Shown: positions 53,101 through 61,364, numbered from the stretch's first letter. The stretch: DNA of 64,000 nt from Lateolabrax maculatus (GCA_031216445.1 CM062201.1:1793001-1857000), one strand, 5' to 3'. Numbers and translations: made by a program. The notes: generated by a model not told the origin, from the sequence alone.

Positions 53101-56100
53101 CATGCTTTCAACTATTTAAAAATGTTCATAAAATGATAAGTTAACAACTGAAGCTGTCAGATTTTCACACTACGCATGAAGTGAAAATGTTTGTTAACAA
53201 AACCAAATATGGAGTCTTCACACAGACAGAATTCTGAAGGAACACTTTGTATATGTGGCAAACTGAAATCGTCAAAACTTTTGAGGTAATGATAGATACA
53301 AAATACTGGATGTGTCATGGTGAGAGTACGCTCATTTATATGCTTTTCATTTGTTTGTGCAATGATGAAACTTCCCCACAGTAACAGTTACATGTTCCTT
53401 CCATCTATTAGCTGTAACCGCTTATTTTTTAAAGGGTCGTGGCGGGCTGAACATTGGGAGAATCCATCTGCTGTGAAGTGACACTGCTAACCACTGCACC
53501 GATTTCAGTGACATGTTGCATATCTTATTTTGGTTGATTGGTTTTTGAGTGATAACTCCTGACCTCAAGCAGTGGTGGGATGTCCTCCACATTGAAGGCG
53601 TCAAGTAGACCTGAGCTGCTTTGGTATGTGGGGCTCCCACACAGCTCTACCTGAACATTGACTGGGTCGATGATGGACAGGGCTGTCTCCTGCTCACTGC
53701 CCAGCCGACACGAGAACACCTGGGAGTGACGAGATGCCAAAGCTAATAAAGTTAAGATCTGGATTTGGGGTGAGTAGTTAGTAGTACTCCTGCACTAATG
53801 CAGTATGTACCGATACCATACTACATACTACAAAACAAAAGTATCACTTTGTATGAGCTTCACTGTATATTGTTTTGGCTATTCGGTAGGAGGAGGATGG
53901 GGAGGATTTGGAGTAGTAAAGCAGTTCTGGTAGCAGCGTTAGCCTTAGCAATAGCAGCCATAACACAGTTAGTACTATGATGTATGAATAATTGTATGTG
54001 GCAGTAAAAGCACAAACAGTACTCCCGCAATTACAGTAGCTGCAGCAGTATTTCAATTCATTCGTCAAGTATTTAATAAAGTAGACTCGTTGAGATAGGG
54101 TTTCTATAATTAAAAGAATCCTGAAGTGTAGAACAGTAACAGTAGAAATAGTAGTTTCAGTAGTAATGTTTGACTATCAAATGGTGCTATGACAGTGGGA
54201 GATGTCACCTCTGTTCCTGCGAGGCTGCCAGAGAAGGGTCTGTCCAGCAGGCGGGGTTTGTAGGTGAGAACAGTGGTGCCTTTTAGAATGATGGCGTTGG
54301 TATCCAGACATGACGAGTCCTCCACAACCACAAACTCTGTGCCTGAAGACAAAATAACAATGTAACATTTTTAAAGGCAAATTTAGTACCAGCTCATTTA
54401 AGGTACTCATTTAGGAGCTGATATAAAGAACTGTGTCACTTGTAACTTAATAACTTGTTCTGGGCAGGTCCCAGTAGAAGTAAAAAATCCCTAAGAAGGA
54501 CATTTAAGCATAACATTTTATTTTGTCAAGGTACAGCACAATGACATTTTCCTATTTAATAAAATACTTAAAATAAAATATGCAAGACACACATTTTTTT
54601 GTATCAGCTCACAGCAAATTACCCTCATTCTGCTTATTGACTAAACAAAACCTAGGGGCTCACTGTCTATTTAGACAGTGTGGTTAGCTCTATGTGCAAA
54701 CATTAACCTTCTGAATAGCCATAACTTCCACTGGGACATGCAGGGACCGAGTATCATATTCAATTTCTCACGTGTTTCTTTATCTATGGTTCTAAGCATG
54801 ACATTACTTAATAGGTGCTAAAATATGGTTGCTAAGGTGTTCTGGTGTTGCTAGGGTGTTACTAAGTGGAAGTTAGGTTGATTCTGTGTGGTTGCTAGTG
54901 AGGACCATAGTAGTAATATGTTAATAATTACTGAGAACTGGATTTGGAAGAGGTTGTGGCCTCCATGTGTATATAGCACATTATTTATTGTATTACAAAC
55001 GATCAGGGGTTACTGTTTTTTCAGTGATTGATCATTCTTCTCCTACCTGTGACGTTGATTTTGACCTCCAGGCAGTGGTCCTGGGTGACAGGCACTGTGG
55101 ACCTTTTGGTGACCACACCACTCTTGACTGTCTTTGGCATGACAGCCCCAGTGGTGCTGCTGGTAGCGGTGCCTGAGTCAGTGCTAGTGTTACTGGGCCA
55201 GCGCTGACGAGACTCAGCACCACCCGACACCTTCTCCACTGGTACCTGTAGGAAGTCTCTCACCCGCTGAAGCCAGTCGAAGATGAGAAAGACCCTCAGG
55301 TTGTTGAGCACCACTGTGAAGCAGGAGGACTCATGCGTAGACCTGGGGGAAGGTGAAACACAACTTATTTGACCAACTCTTTATAATCTAACACTACCTA
55401 AAATCTCTATTTCTACCTATGTTTAAATGTTGTATTGGCTTGAAAATACCTATAATGCAGTTCCAGCTGCAGTGATGCCCGGTTAGTGCCTGTTTTGGAG
55501 GGCTGGAGGATGCAGTCAAAGACATTGGGCCTTGTACCATCAGCTCCATCAGTGCTTTTATTTTGGCCCAGGTATCGAGTGTCGTATGCCAGCAGGGAGT
55601 GTGAGACCAAGTTGACAGATCTGGATCCATTGGAGAAACTCTCAAAGAGCAGCTTGGATTTCATGAAGTCAAATCTTTGCAAGAGAAACATAATATTAAA
55701 ATGGTATTTTTTTTAACTTTTTACAACTTTCAACTATAACACAACAAAGTGATTCAATCTAACGCTAGTCCATGAAAGTTTAAGTAACTACAAGCTCTGA
55801 GGGATGTTAGTCTGCCGAACACAGCTGGGTTCTCTAAAAACTCTTATATTTAACTATATGAAACCCCACGGAAAAATATAATGTCCAATTTCTGACCACA
55901 ATCTAGTCAAAATGGCTGTTTAACCAAGAGATTAAACTATGTCAGTGTTTCCCATGCATTGAACTTAAAGCATATTTCCCTTGGGATAAACAAAGTTCTA
56001 TCTTAACATTATGACCTCATGAATTTGTTGTTGTGTGAGATTTTGAGGTCATCTGCATTACTTCTGTGTCATTATTAATTTTCTTTGCATCTAATAGAAA

Positions 56101-59100
56101 TGCTCATGCTATACTGGACATCCGTGAGAAAAGAGTAAACTGTTTATTTTTAACAATTTTCTGCGCGACCTTAGACACTTTCCACACTACATCATATGTA
56201 TACCTATTTATAGATTTGGAAAAAATGCAAATCTTTTTATAGAGCTGATAAGAAGATAGAACAGGCCCACCTTGCTAATGAGCGTTTGTGTTCAGTGGGT
56301 TTGGGGCTGTCCAAGAGCTCCAGACTGACATCCATCATGTCCACCAGGAAGGTCAAGTGGGTGTAGACATCTCCACTTAACACCGTCTGAAGAGAAACAC
56401 AACATCAGTCGTAAAACTAAGACATGTCAGGGAAAATTTGGACATGAGAAAAAGTGACATTTACATCATGAAATAGACAAAATCTTCATAAACAGATAGT
56501 ATAGAGTATAAAATAAAACACAAATCTATAAAAATATATTGTTAAATATACTGTAAACTGTAACCGCTTAAAAAAACTTAGCTGATGTATCTGTATGATA
56601 TCACAGTGCTGGCAGTTGAAAAAGGTAAGAACATAATTGTTATCGAGGGTCTAAGGATAGAGGATGACGTATGCTGTACACACTGTACATTTGCAATCTG
56701 TGATGTTGGGCTATATAAATAAAACTGACTTGACCTTATATCATACTTCCTTTGCTGGCCCAAGTGGGCAAGTCACGTGGATTTCATGACAGAAATAGCA
56801 TTTGCTACCAATATGTTTATAGATATGTTGCATGGACTGCAGTAAACTGTTCTGTTGGTTGGTGAGACTGTACACATGATTTCCTGCTTTCTCACATATG
56901 TGCTGGGGTCCTGTAGGTTGTAAGGTCGAAGGAAATCTTCAACAGGCTCTCCTAGGTTGTTTTCCAGCAGCCCTCTGATCAGCTGGTAGTGCTCAAGGTC
57001 CAGAGAGCAGTGTACTGATGACAGGCTGCCGTGGACGGACATATCAGGTACTGCATGGCTGAGCTCTCTGACAACATCAATGAAGACAAGCATGAGTTTG
57101 GATTATTTCTCTGGTCTTATACTGACATACTTACTGCTTTCTTACAGAAAAACTGATGTGGAAAAAAAAAACAAAAAATGAAATAAAATGGCATTATTAT
57201 TTACTGGACTTGTATGTGGGAGGTGGTAGGAAAGAGGACTCCAAAAGAATAACTGTGTTGCTTTATTTATGCTGCATGTATGACAAGACAGCTGTTTGAT
57301 AAAGCGCAAGCCATAACAAATTGGTAAATCAATTGTATAACACAAAAACGTTGCATTGTTGTATGAGTGTTAAATTACTTGATGGGGCTTTATTTATGCT
57401 AATGAATCTAACAAACAAATTGGTGGTATCTATACTCTTTATTCTAAAGCATTAAGGAGTTAACGGGTTTGAAGAAAATTATATTTTCTTTTTATTATAA
57501 AGCATGGTGTTTTGACATCGAATACATTTTTTTACCATGATCCTGATCCAACACCTTTAATATTGGGCATCTGCCAGTACAGAGTCCGACCTGGTTTAAC
57601 CACTGATCCGCCTAGTTTGTTGATCTCATATGAGTGAAAGTTTAATTGGAGAATGTGGCTCCTGAAACTGACATGAGGTGTAGTCTGGAAACTCTGTTCA
57701 TTTTTGATTTCAAAGGGGCGTTATCGACGGGCAGAGACAACTAATCACAGCCAACTAATCAGAGCAACGAAACGCTGTCCTGTCAGAAGTTTGGCAAACA
57801 CATATTTCTTATCAACATAAAGTGCAGTTGTTTGTTCTTCTTTTAGAGAAAATGTACCATCTAGTCCGTTTAATACTGCCGCTGTAGCTGGCTGGAGAAC
57901 ACAGCTGTGACAATTCTGTTTTTGGTCAAGGGTCGGCTGTGGCCCTGTACATGAGTTGTAAGTCTTGTGTTTCTATTATTTATTTTCTACAGACACAGCG
58001 ATACCACTGTGACAACTATAAAAAATAGTGGAGACTGAGCCATAGTCCTCAACCTGATACCATTGTAAAAAGGTCATAACTTTTCCCACCAATAAAACAA
58101 AGAGCAGGGCATACTTGTCCAGGTTGCGTTCCACTTGAAGCTTGAGGCGGCAGCAGTCTCTTAGCAGGTTGTCTCCGGTGCGACGGACAGAGTATGAAGG
58201 AAAGATGAGGTCTGAGGATTCGGGAGATTTACCACCACTATCCCAGGGCTGACAGGGCAGACGCTCTGCAGCAAAGATATCCATCTCCTGCAGGTCCAGG
58301 GCAATGCAGTCCAATAGGCATACATGGTCCTCTAATGGGGAAAAGACACATCAGGTCACATTAACAGGTATTTTTAAGATTACCTTTTATTAGAGTGTAC
58401 ATTACTTGCAGATACACTATATGACTTTCTTTCAAACTATGCAGCAATGCTAACCTAAGCTGTGCAGCCCATTGTCTTCAGGGGTCCTCACTGTGTCTGG
58501 GGCCTGTGGCCTGCCAATGGTGAACCCTGTGGAGGAAGAGGAGCTGGAAGGGGAGGTTTTAGGCTTCTCCTGCTCACTCCTCCTCTCTGCTGCACTCCGG
58601 ACACGCTCCTTTTTCAAGAGAAAAGAAAGAGAAGTTGCACATGTCCAGTCAGCATGTTACATACAAACAAAAGCAGACGACTACTTTCTAAAGGGGGCAA
58701 GGCACAAAATAAAGACAACATAATTTACCAAGGGGATTTTTTATATTTTAAATAAATACTAATGACTCTGTTTCCATGCTTTGTTTTACTAGTAGAAAGT
58801 CAATAAAAATTCCTCTTCACTTAAAAGCCTTTTCAACTTCTTAACAGTGGAGTACAGTGCTAAAACATAGTCATGGAACGGGAGAGCTGGGGCATGTAGT
58901 TGTGCCAATGAGGGTGTAAGAGAATGTCAATGTTACTACTGTTTGATAAAGGCGATAGCTTACTGATTTCCCCTTTAAAAAGTAATAACTCACTGACATT
59001 GTGCTGACAGTAGTGAGTTGGTCTTTCCCATTGATGGTATCATAAAACCTTTTTTAAAAGGAATTACTTCAACTATTACATTGCATTTTTCTCAACAAAG

Positions 59101-61364
59101 TACATTTCAACAAACACTGGTATTTCAAGATCAAATTGTATCAAAACAATACACCAACATTTGCCAGTAAGTTCTCTGATCAGTGTACATAGCGTATGAC
59201 TTAAGGCAGGGATTGTTGAGCCAGCTGTAGTTCTGAATTAGGCAACATGACTGATTCAACCAAGATACAAGTACAAGCCAGCTGGTGTTGACTGTCGTTC
59301 TCATGAACATTATTTTAAAAGACTGACTTTTAAAACTGTAAACGTGACTGACATCACACACCTGGAGTAATACCACTGTAAAAGATATGTGAAGAAACAG
59401 TTTGATATAGTGGAGGTACCTGCATCACTTAATTATGATACAGGTATCCTGCCCCTTCTCCCTGTACCATGGGAACGAGGCAGGCATGCCACTTAGTTTC
59501 CATTTTATCATCCCATCACTATTGAGCTGTTGGCTATATTGTGATGGGATGAGGGGTAAAATGTATTAGTACACAGAAGGGTACTGTTTTAGTCATATAA
59601 ACACAAACACAATCAAGGAGCTTGGAAAGGTGGTGTATTATTTTAAACAATACATGCAACACATGTTTGAGCATAAAACTCAGTCCATCACATAACCAAC
59701 AGACAAACTGCAAACCAGAGGTGGACAATAATACATTTCAACCAAAGCAATGTAACACCAAGTCATTTGAAACTATCACCAGAGGTTCCTAAATACAGGA
59801 GCATTATAAATCTACTACCCAAAACAACTGCTCCAACAAAGTTCAAAATGGCTTTCAAGTGCAGTTAACAGGGACACATGTTAACTGCTATGTCTAAATA
59901 ATCATTGACATATACTGTCAGCTGTCAGCGGTCTGTAGTGTGTTATTGGGATAAATTCTGGTACTGTGAAATTTAGTGTAGGATGAAAATCGAAAAGGTA
60001 AAACTGTGATATTGTGATAACCCTTTTCCACACCAAAAAGCAAAAGCATGCCATTGTACCTTGTAATGGGATGGATCCTTGTATGAATTTGCATGCAGTA
60101 TAAAATTCTTCACAGAAAACACAAGATGCATATGAAAGAGCAATACAACATTTACCTAGAGTTCTCCTTACAAAATACACTAATCTCCCAAACAAATGAC
60201 AGTATGGACAGGTCCTGTTTTTCACACGTGACTGAGTTAGCTTGAAAAAAACCCTGAATCTGAATAATATCTTTCTTATCAGAAGTTTAACCACTGGAAA
60301 CAAAATGTTCCAACTTCACTAAAAAGCCCATTCTTAGTGTACTGTATATGTGCACTGAAAGTTTAAGGTTTCAATATTACACTTTGTATGTTGCATTGGC
60401 TTCGAAACTAGTTGTGATGTCACAAAATCGCCCATTGTACATCCATGTCTTAAACTGAGATTTAAAGTTTAGCAGATGAATGTGAAAGCAGCCATTTAGT
60501 GTCAAACTCCACACATACATCATTCTGCGTAGTGAATCTCAAGCATCCAAGTGAAGAAATAATAAGCTAAATGCATTTTTGCGTATAGGGACACTTTCAA
60601 AAAAGAGCCAATTAAACTCTAGTTTCATGTACTATAACCAAAATAAATGTAATTTATGTTAAACACTAAAAAGTATGAAATGATGCATCATAAGTATAAA
60701 GTGTACACAGATTGAAACAATCAATTTATTTCAGTAAAATTTTAAACATCTGATTCAAATTAATAAATTATAGTTAAATTATTCAAGTACTGAATTCAAC
60801 TGAAAACTGGAATTGAAAGTTTGAATAATGGGGCCCAGGACTTAATTTAAATCTTCTTATCTGATGCTAGGTAACAAGCATAATACCCAAAATGTTGGAC
60901 ACAAAACCAAAGACAGTTAGAAACGTTGACAAGGTTTAGTAATGGAACAATACTTTTCATTCTTTGGTAAACCCTCATTCATTGAGTCCGTTACTAAAAT
61001 AATAAGTTAATGAGAAATCGTAAGTACAGGGTTTCCACTGCTTTTTCATGGAGCCAAGCTGCTATGTTGGTAGTGTCAAAAATCAAGTGGCACGGTCAGC
61101 GTGCACGGTATGGGTGGATGAACAGGCAGAGTGACTCACCAGAGAAGGAAAAAAGGTATGTGCCATGGTGAGTTTCTCTACCTTGTCTCGGAGGGAAAAA
61201 GTCCCATGAGCCCCAGCTGGCAAGAAGCAGTTCTGCACCTTCAGCTGGCCGAGGTTGGCCACAATGACCCTTGGCGACCGTGAGCTCTCTGGGATGAGAA
61301 TAACCGGGGCACCGGCCTCAATATCTAGTAGAACCCTAGATGCCCGCTGAGGATGATCCCGCAC
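16492..61364 (-). CDS. vps13d: vps13d, bridge-type lipid-transfer protein VPS13D (C-terminal 2353 residues, 46 exons; 5' half off-window)
   Basis: VPS13D moves phospholipid at organelle contacts (ER-mitochondria, peroxisomes) and is needed for mitochondrial clearance and shape; human mutations cause a recessive ataxia (known). Exons in transcript order: 61364-61182, 58608-58455, 58331-58115, 57067-56896, 56386-56271, 55674-55450, 55342-55047, 54342-54209, 53719-53564, 52608-52422, 51804-51730, 51614-51414, 50778-50689, 50312-50172, 49990-49862, 47291-47217, 43989-43890, 43061-42909, 42313-42178, 42069-42022, 40403-40253, 39181-38965, 38878-38631, 38535-38344, 38222-38096, 37919-37777, 36815-36685, 36336-36161, 33551-33428, 33046-32811, 32696-32594, 30918-30761, 30584-30476, 30314-30144, 29714-29610, 27060-26911, 26376-26227, 25210-25114, 24746-24598, 23963-23829, 21315-21148, 20844-20712, 19622-19427, 17373-17242, 17134-16894, 16623-16492. 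Every junction preserves frame and the total is 7062 nt. The UBA domain separates it from VPS13A/B/C. The human protein is about 4390 residues, so the window starts near residue 2040. Confidence 0.97.
17642..17674. repeat. 14-bp perfect inverted repeat, 5-base loop
   Basis: Arms 17642-17655 and 17661-17674 pair exactly around AATGA. It lies at the left edge of the mobile-element cluster in the vps13d intron between exons 43 and 44. Confidence 0.9.
17683..18868 (+). mobile_element. L2-like LINE 3' portion, split by an LTR element
   Basis: The left part (17683-17785) matches the end of the L2 RT region as also seen at 63229-63345 ('gcagggttacttgtgg', 'aagctcctctcctgtg'). The right part (18539-18868) continues without loss from 'gaaccatctcac' to the tail 'tttggcgctatacaaataaa'. 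The intervening 753 bp is an LTR element. Confidence 0.8.
17786..18533 (+). mobile_element. LTR element nested in the L2 (partial 5' LTR, short internal part, 3' LTR)
   Basis: A partial LTR (17786-17867) starts TGTGAAGGAATTTTCC. An internal piece (about 17868-17987) follows with 'ggtgtaaaaagcacacgaca'. A complete LTR copy runs 17988-18533, starting with the same bases and ending in TCACA. Flanking 5-mers are CTGTG on the left and CTATG on the right, a near-identical target duplication of the L2 sequence 'cctgtggaac'. Most of the internal region is deleted. Family name unknown. Confidence 0.75.
18869..19426. repeat. Intron sequence with a (TAT)n microsatellite
   Basis: A TTA/TAT trinucleotide run lies near 19140-19182; otherwise AT-rich with no exon. 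Confidence 0.7.
19427..25210 (-). CDS. vps13d: vps13d window exons 38-43: VPS13_C / ATG2-like C-terminal region
   Basis: Exons 25210-25114, 24746-24598, 23963-23829, 21315-21148, 20844-20712 and 19622-19427. They contain 'RYYFENLKISLPQVRLSVFT', 'LGSVDFLGNPMGLLNDVTEG', 'GVSNSAAKFAGTLSDGLGK' and the Gly-rich 'GGVSGFFSGLGKGLVGTVTK'. The 'FLGNPMGL' and 'GLGKGL' motifs are hallmarks of the VPS13 C-terminal amphipathic region shared with ATG2, which binds mitochondria or lipid droplets in relatives (known). It is the most conserved part of the gene seen here. Confidence 0.95.
19623..20711. other. vps13d intron with a CAG/CTG trinucleotide run
   Basis: Nine or so CAG units (CTG on the transcribed strand) lie near 20645-20673, about 40 bases downstream of the donor of the exon ending at 20712. 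Nothing else recognised. Confidence 0.7.
21899..23771 (-). mobile_element. Tc1/mariner transposon, defective, interrupted by a solo LTR
   Basis: The left terminal inverted repeat begins at a TA (21899) with 'cagtgcatctggaaagtatt'. The right end has the inverted partner ('ggctgtaagataacaaaatg') but stops at 'ggaaaaagt', so its outer ~35 bp are lost. On the minus strand 23438-23211 encodes the N-terminal helix-turn-helix ('MKSKELSVDLRDRIVSRHRS'), then a large internal deletion joins it to the catalytic segment with 'QQDNDHKHTAK'. A stop and frame changes follow, so no active transposase is made. Confidence 0.9.
22129..22919. repeat. Solo LTR inserted in the Tc1 element
   Basis: 791 bp beginning TG and ending CA, flanked by a 4-bp direct duplication GTTG (22125-22128 and 22920-22923). 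Removing it restores the usual Tc1 sequence 'ctttgttgaagcacc'. No coding potential. Family unknown. Confidence 0.8.
23964..25113. other. vps13d introns around exon 39, including an AT-repeat patch
   Basis: 23964-24597 shows nothing specific. 24765-24812 is a (TA)n-rich patch. No mobile element was identified. Confidence 0.5.
25340..26206 (+). mobile_element. L2-like LINE fragment with internal deletion, near a vps13d donor
   Basis: The reading frame to 25960 matches the copy at 61.8 kb ('ARGAYYSSLIEEHKNNPRFL', 'SIPTRLLKEVLPLVSTSLL'), covering the region between endonuclease and RT and the first RT block. It then jumps to the 3' RT region ('ggattattgtaattcc'), so the RT core is missing. It ends about 20 bp from exon 37 (26227-26376) and is antisense to vps13d. 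Confidence 0.85.
26227..32696 (-). CDS. vps13d: vps13d window exons 31-37: linker after the VAB domain
   Basis: Exons 32696-32594, 30918-30761, 30584-30476, 30314-30144, 29714-29610, 27060-26911 and 26376-26227. Conserved markers are 'GKRSQLWRMTGSGMLCHEG', 'LDIAGLAAVSDN', 'EQQFINQKMRPGSG', 'SLVNKVPEELVFATLSGIDV' and 'DNQLLGTTQPVMLCV'. The exon 29714-29610 codes a charged, low-conservation segment (Arg/Ser/Glu-rich). Five of the seven introns in this block are packed with mobile elements or simple repeats, yet all exon edges keep clean GT/AG signals. Confidence 0.93.
26540..26645 (+). mobile_element. L2-like 3' tail fragment
   Basis: 'tttgttatgatttggcgcta' followed by 'cacataaaattgacttgact', the same tail as at 18840 and 63830. 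Confidence 0.75.
28700..28758. repeat. Perfect 27-bp inverted repeat with 5-base loop
   Basis: Arms 28700-28726 and 28732-28758 are exact reverse complements around AAAAG. It lies inside the composite repeat in a vps13d intron. The surrounding module has only the single-arm version, so this looks like a recent local inversion-duplication. Confidence 0.95.
29190..29450 (+). repeat. Minisatellite of about 55-bp units
   Basis: Five diverged units with the core 'ttccttgcatttcaataggg' then 'cgctcgggccctaataa'. It closes the composite repeat and follows an (AAT)n run at 29150-29178. Confidence 0.85.
30919..32593. other. vps13d intron, low-complexity patch and unrecognised sequence
   Basis: A degenerate 'caaaatcaaaaccaaaacc' run at 31365-31410 is followed by a GC-richer stretch to 31530. 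31640-32160 looks repeat-like but was not identified. No exon seen. Confidence 0.45.
32811..43989 (-). CDS. vps13d: vps13d window exons 17-30: VAB (Vps13 adaptor-binding / SHR-BD) domain
   Basis: Fourteen exons (43989-43890 through 33046-32811) encode a series of beta-rich repeats, most containing the conserved Asn motif of the VAB fold: 'PYALRNHTG', 'RSALMVKNRL', 'APYWLINKTGLPL', 'FAPRYLLDNRS' and 'PPPFRIDNISEVPI'. VAB repeats recruit adaptors with a Pro-x-Pro-type motif in other VPS13 proteins (known). The best-conserved stretch is 'CTMRIGKGIHPDGVPGWCQG', followed by 'NRPGLIYNIG' (37919-37777). A 48-nt exon (42069-42022) encodes exactly 16 residues, 'VGSPISRTNIIHPHVY'. The exon at 37919-37777 is followed by a GC donor instead of GT. 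Confidence 0.93.
33726..34401 (+). mobile_element. LTR element copy 2 (internal end plus LTR 33841-34401)
   Basis: Shares both the internal piece ('ggtgtaaaaagcacacgaca', 33728) and a 561-bp LTR (TGTGAAGG to TCACA) with the copy at 17.8-18.5 kb. AATAAA lies at 34323-34328. The 5' LTR is absent. The 5-mer after the LTR is CTATG, as in copy 1. Confidence 0.8.
34402..35264. other. Unrecognised, probably repeat-derived intron sequence
   Basis: Begins with 'catagaactagggttatatc', a motif I associate with fish retroelements, but no domain could be read. Confidence 0.35.
35265..35430. repeat. Common fish short interspersed repeat ('aagtaaaagtac' type)
   Basis: Contains 'gatgtactcagatctttta', 'gtaaaagtaccaatacagc' and 'gtaaaagtacataaatatta', a sequence type scattered through teleost genomes, probably a small non-autonomous DNA transposon. 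Confidence 0.6.
35500..36125 (+). mobile_element. CR1/L2-group LINE reverse-transcriptase fragment
   Basis: Broken frames read through RT blocks: 'KKAVGLDLIPGRVLKECAHQ', then 'STEDALTTALHTALTHLEQ', then 'FNIFVPNRLVTKQFDLGLS', and finally 'KLQRVINTAQKII' near the 3' end. It ends about 35 bp from exon 28 (36161-36336) and is antisense to vps13d. Confidence 0.75.
36487..36527. repeat. 20-bp perfect inverted repeat, 1-base loop
   Basis: Arms 36487-36506 and 36508-36527 pair exactly around a single T; the outer part is A/T-only. It lies in a vps13d intron. Confidence 0.92.
36816..37776. other. vps13d intron with GC donor, AT-rich
   Basis: The minus-strand donor at 37776/37775 is GC rather than GT. 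No repeat recognised inside. Confidence 0.7.
39605..39950 (+). mobile_element. Rex3/RTE-type LINE 3' end
   Basis: Reads 'gtgaggagctcagacatccg', 'gaggtggctcaggcatcta', 'atgcctcctgggcacg' and 'ccttggaggttttccgggc', and ends in 'aattaatggatgga'. This is the very common 3' end of fish Rex3 elements, coding the C-terminal tail of the RT protein (frame broken). Confidence 0.85.
39955..40110. repeat. A-rich low-complexity tract
   Basis: Irregular 'aaaataaaatag' units directly after the Rex3 fragment. Confidence 0.85.
40982..41464 (+). repeat. Solo LTR, copy 3 of the TGTGAAGG family
   Basis: 483 bp, starts TGTGAAGGAATTTTCC, ends ATCCCA and is flanked by an exact 5-bp target duplication CCTAG (40977-40981 and 41465-41469). 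It lacks about 70 bp relative to the copy at 33.8 kb. Confidence 0.88.
43130..43740 (+). mobile_element. L2-like LINE reverse-transcriptase fragment
   Basis: 'CSVLVLLDLSAAFDTVDH' is the RT catalytic-block-A motif of L2-type LINEs. Later 'ttccgcaaggttctgtcctg' matches the following block. Frames are broken. It occupies most of the intron between the exons at 43989 and 43061, antisense to vps13d. Confidence 0.85.
44151..44456. mobile_element. Small non-autonomous DNA transposon with GGGGCACTCC termini
   Basis: Termini are TTTAAAGGGGCACTCC on the left and GGGAGCACCCCTTTAAA on the right, inverted repeats of about 16 bp with a few mismatches. It is 306 bp with no coding capacity. A related left end ('aaagggacagtccaccca') starts at 52635. 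Confidence 0.65.
45803..45825. repeat. Short interstitial telomere-type repeat
   Basis: About three and a half CCCTAA units: 'ctaacctaaccctaaccc'. Confidence 0.8.
46739..47178 (+). mobile_element. Transposon remnant with RecQ-helicase-like segment, copy 1
   Basis: Bounded by the short inverted ends TAGCCTGG (46739) and CCAGGCTA (47171). It contains a reading frame with 'FSLEEEQTSALKLYVDKKYV', resembling the segment just before the Walker A motif of RecQ-like helicases widespread in fish transposons; the Walker A itself is degraded. It ends 38 bp from the 75-nt vps13d exon (47217-47291). Confidence 0.55.
47217..50778 (-). CDS. vps13d: vps13d window exons 13-16: post-UBA region, including a 75-nt exon
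   Basis: Exons 50778-50689, 50312-50172, 49990-49862 and 47291-47217. They read through 'FTLSGDYYNRELSGWEPFIE', the Trp-rich 'PWPCFLSWQQQAAGRLHPP' and 'LDVNITSVLLEQYNTTKNSW', typical of the last groove repeat of VPS13 proteins. The 75-nt exon gives 'HLRTRSTASLTCLEQQIHSR', matching a segment I remember in human VPS13D, so it is real coding sequence despite its size and its position in a 5.9 kb stretch of transposon-rich introns. Both of its ends are phase 1, so it can be skipped without a frameshift. Confidence 0.9.
47583..48658. mobile_element. Non-autonomous DNA transposon, probably hAT-like
   Basis: Perfect 11-bp terminal inverted repeats (TAAGGGTGCTC and GAGCACCCTTA) enclose 1076 bp without coding capacity. 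The flanking 8-mers gctaattt and gttaattg differ at two positions, compatible with an old 8-bp target duplication. Confidence 0.7.
48659..49861. other. Rest of the vps13d intron upstream of the 75-nt exon
   Basis: Apart from the repeat at 49205-49376, no recognised content. Confidence 0.5.
49205..49376. repeat. Dispersed repeat, copy 2 (other copy at 13300-13440)
   Basis: Same block order as the copy in the intergenic spacer; here it lies in the vps13d intron between the exons at 49862 and 47291. Confidence 0.65.
51414..51804 (-). CDS. vps13d: vps13d window exons 11-12: UBA domain
   Basis: Exon 11 (51804-51730) encodes helix 1, the loop and helix 2 of a ubiquitin-associated domain: 'LTHLQDLGFRKEDCKRAL', with LGF at the usual MGF/LGF loop position. 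Exon 12 (51614-51414) completes helix 3 ('DQAATWLLENAE'), then runs through a Ser/His-rich linker into 'SVCICFIDDCLDCDIPLAE'. The intron between them splits a Gly codon after 'HCK'. Among VPS13 paralogues only VPS13D has a UBA, and it binds K63-linked ubiquitin chains (known), so this is the main evidence for naming the gene. Confidence 0.96.
51850..52400 (-). mobile_element. CR1/L2-group LINE, C-terminal RT fragment
   Basis: Reading minus, broken frames give 'QKWLYFLRTLKKANLPCQVL' and 'RRALQWVKTAQHIIGTHLPS', the thumb and C-terminal region of this LINE group. It lies in the same orientation as vps13d and fills the intron between window exons 10 and 11, next to the UBA exons. Confidence 0.75.
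52422..61364 (-). CDS. vps13d: vps13d window exons 1-10: late lipid-groove (RBG) region
   Basis: These ten exons encode about 613 residues upstream of the UBA domain. Recognisable VPS13D segments are 'GAPVILIPESSRSPRVIVAN' (exon 1), 'DHVCLLDCIALDLQEMDIF' (exon 3), 'SLSSVHCSLDLEHYQLIRG' (exon 4), 'FTVVLNNLRVFLIFDWLQ' (exon 7) and 'LDTNAIILKGTTVLTYKP' (exon 8). Alternating beta-strand and loop composition fits the repeating beta-groove rod that carries lipid in this family (inference). Exon 2 (58608-58455) and the middle of exon 7 are Ser/Thr-rich, charged and poorly conserved, probably disordered loops. Exon 10 ends in a Thr/Pro/Ser-rich linker that leads into the UBA domain. Confidence 0.93.
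52609..53563. other. vps13d intron with a small-transposon remnant
   Basis: 52635-52880 resembles the 44.15 kb element ('aaagggacagtccaccca', 'ctcggagactacagagtgac'). The rest is AT-rich. Confidence 0.5.
53720..56270. other. vps13d introns around window exons 6-8
   Basis: 53720-54208, 54343-55046 and 55675-56270 contain no mobile element or further exon that I can recognise. Confidence 0.45.
56600..56740 (+). mobile_element. L2-like LINE 3' tail
   Basis: 'gggctatataaataaaact' tail and a preceding 'tctaaggatagaggatgac' block shared with 10000-10112. Confidence 0.65.
57676..57915 (-). mobile_element. Transposon remnant with RecQ-helicase-like segment, copy 2
   Basis: Reverse-complement relative of copy 1. 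Reading minus it gives 'FSLKEEQTTALYVDKKYVFA' and a degraded 'LLTGQR' where Walker A would be. Internal order differs through a small rearrangement. Confidence 0.55.
58609..61181. other. Large vps13d intron, nothing recognised
   Basis: AT-rich, with no exon-like frame supported by family similarity and no named repeat. Confidence 0.45.

Noticed and set aside
58462..58755. Plus-strand 97- and 83-codon frames
   Set aside because: Antisense of a Ser-rich vps13d exon and its flanking intron.
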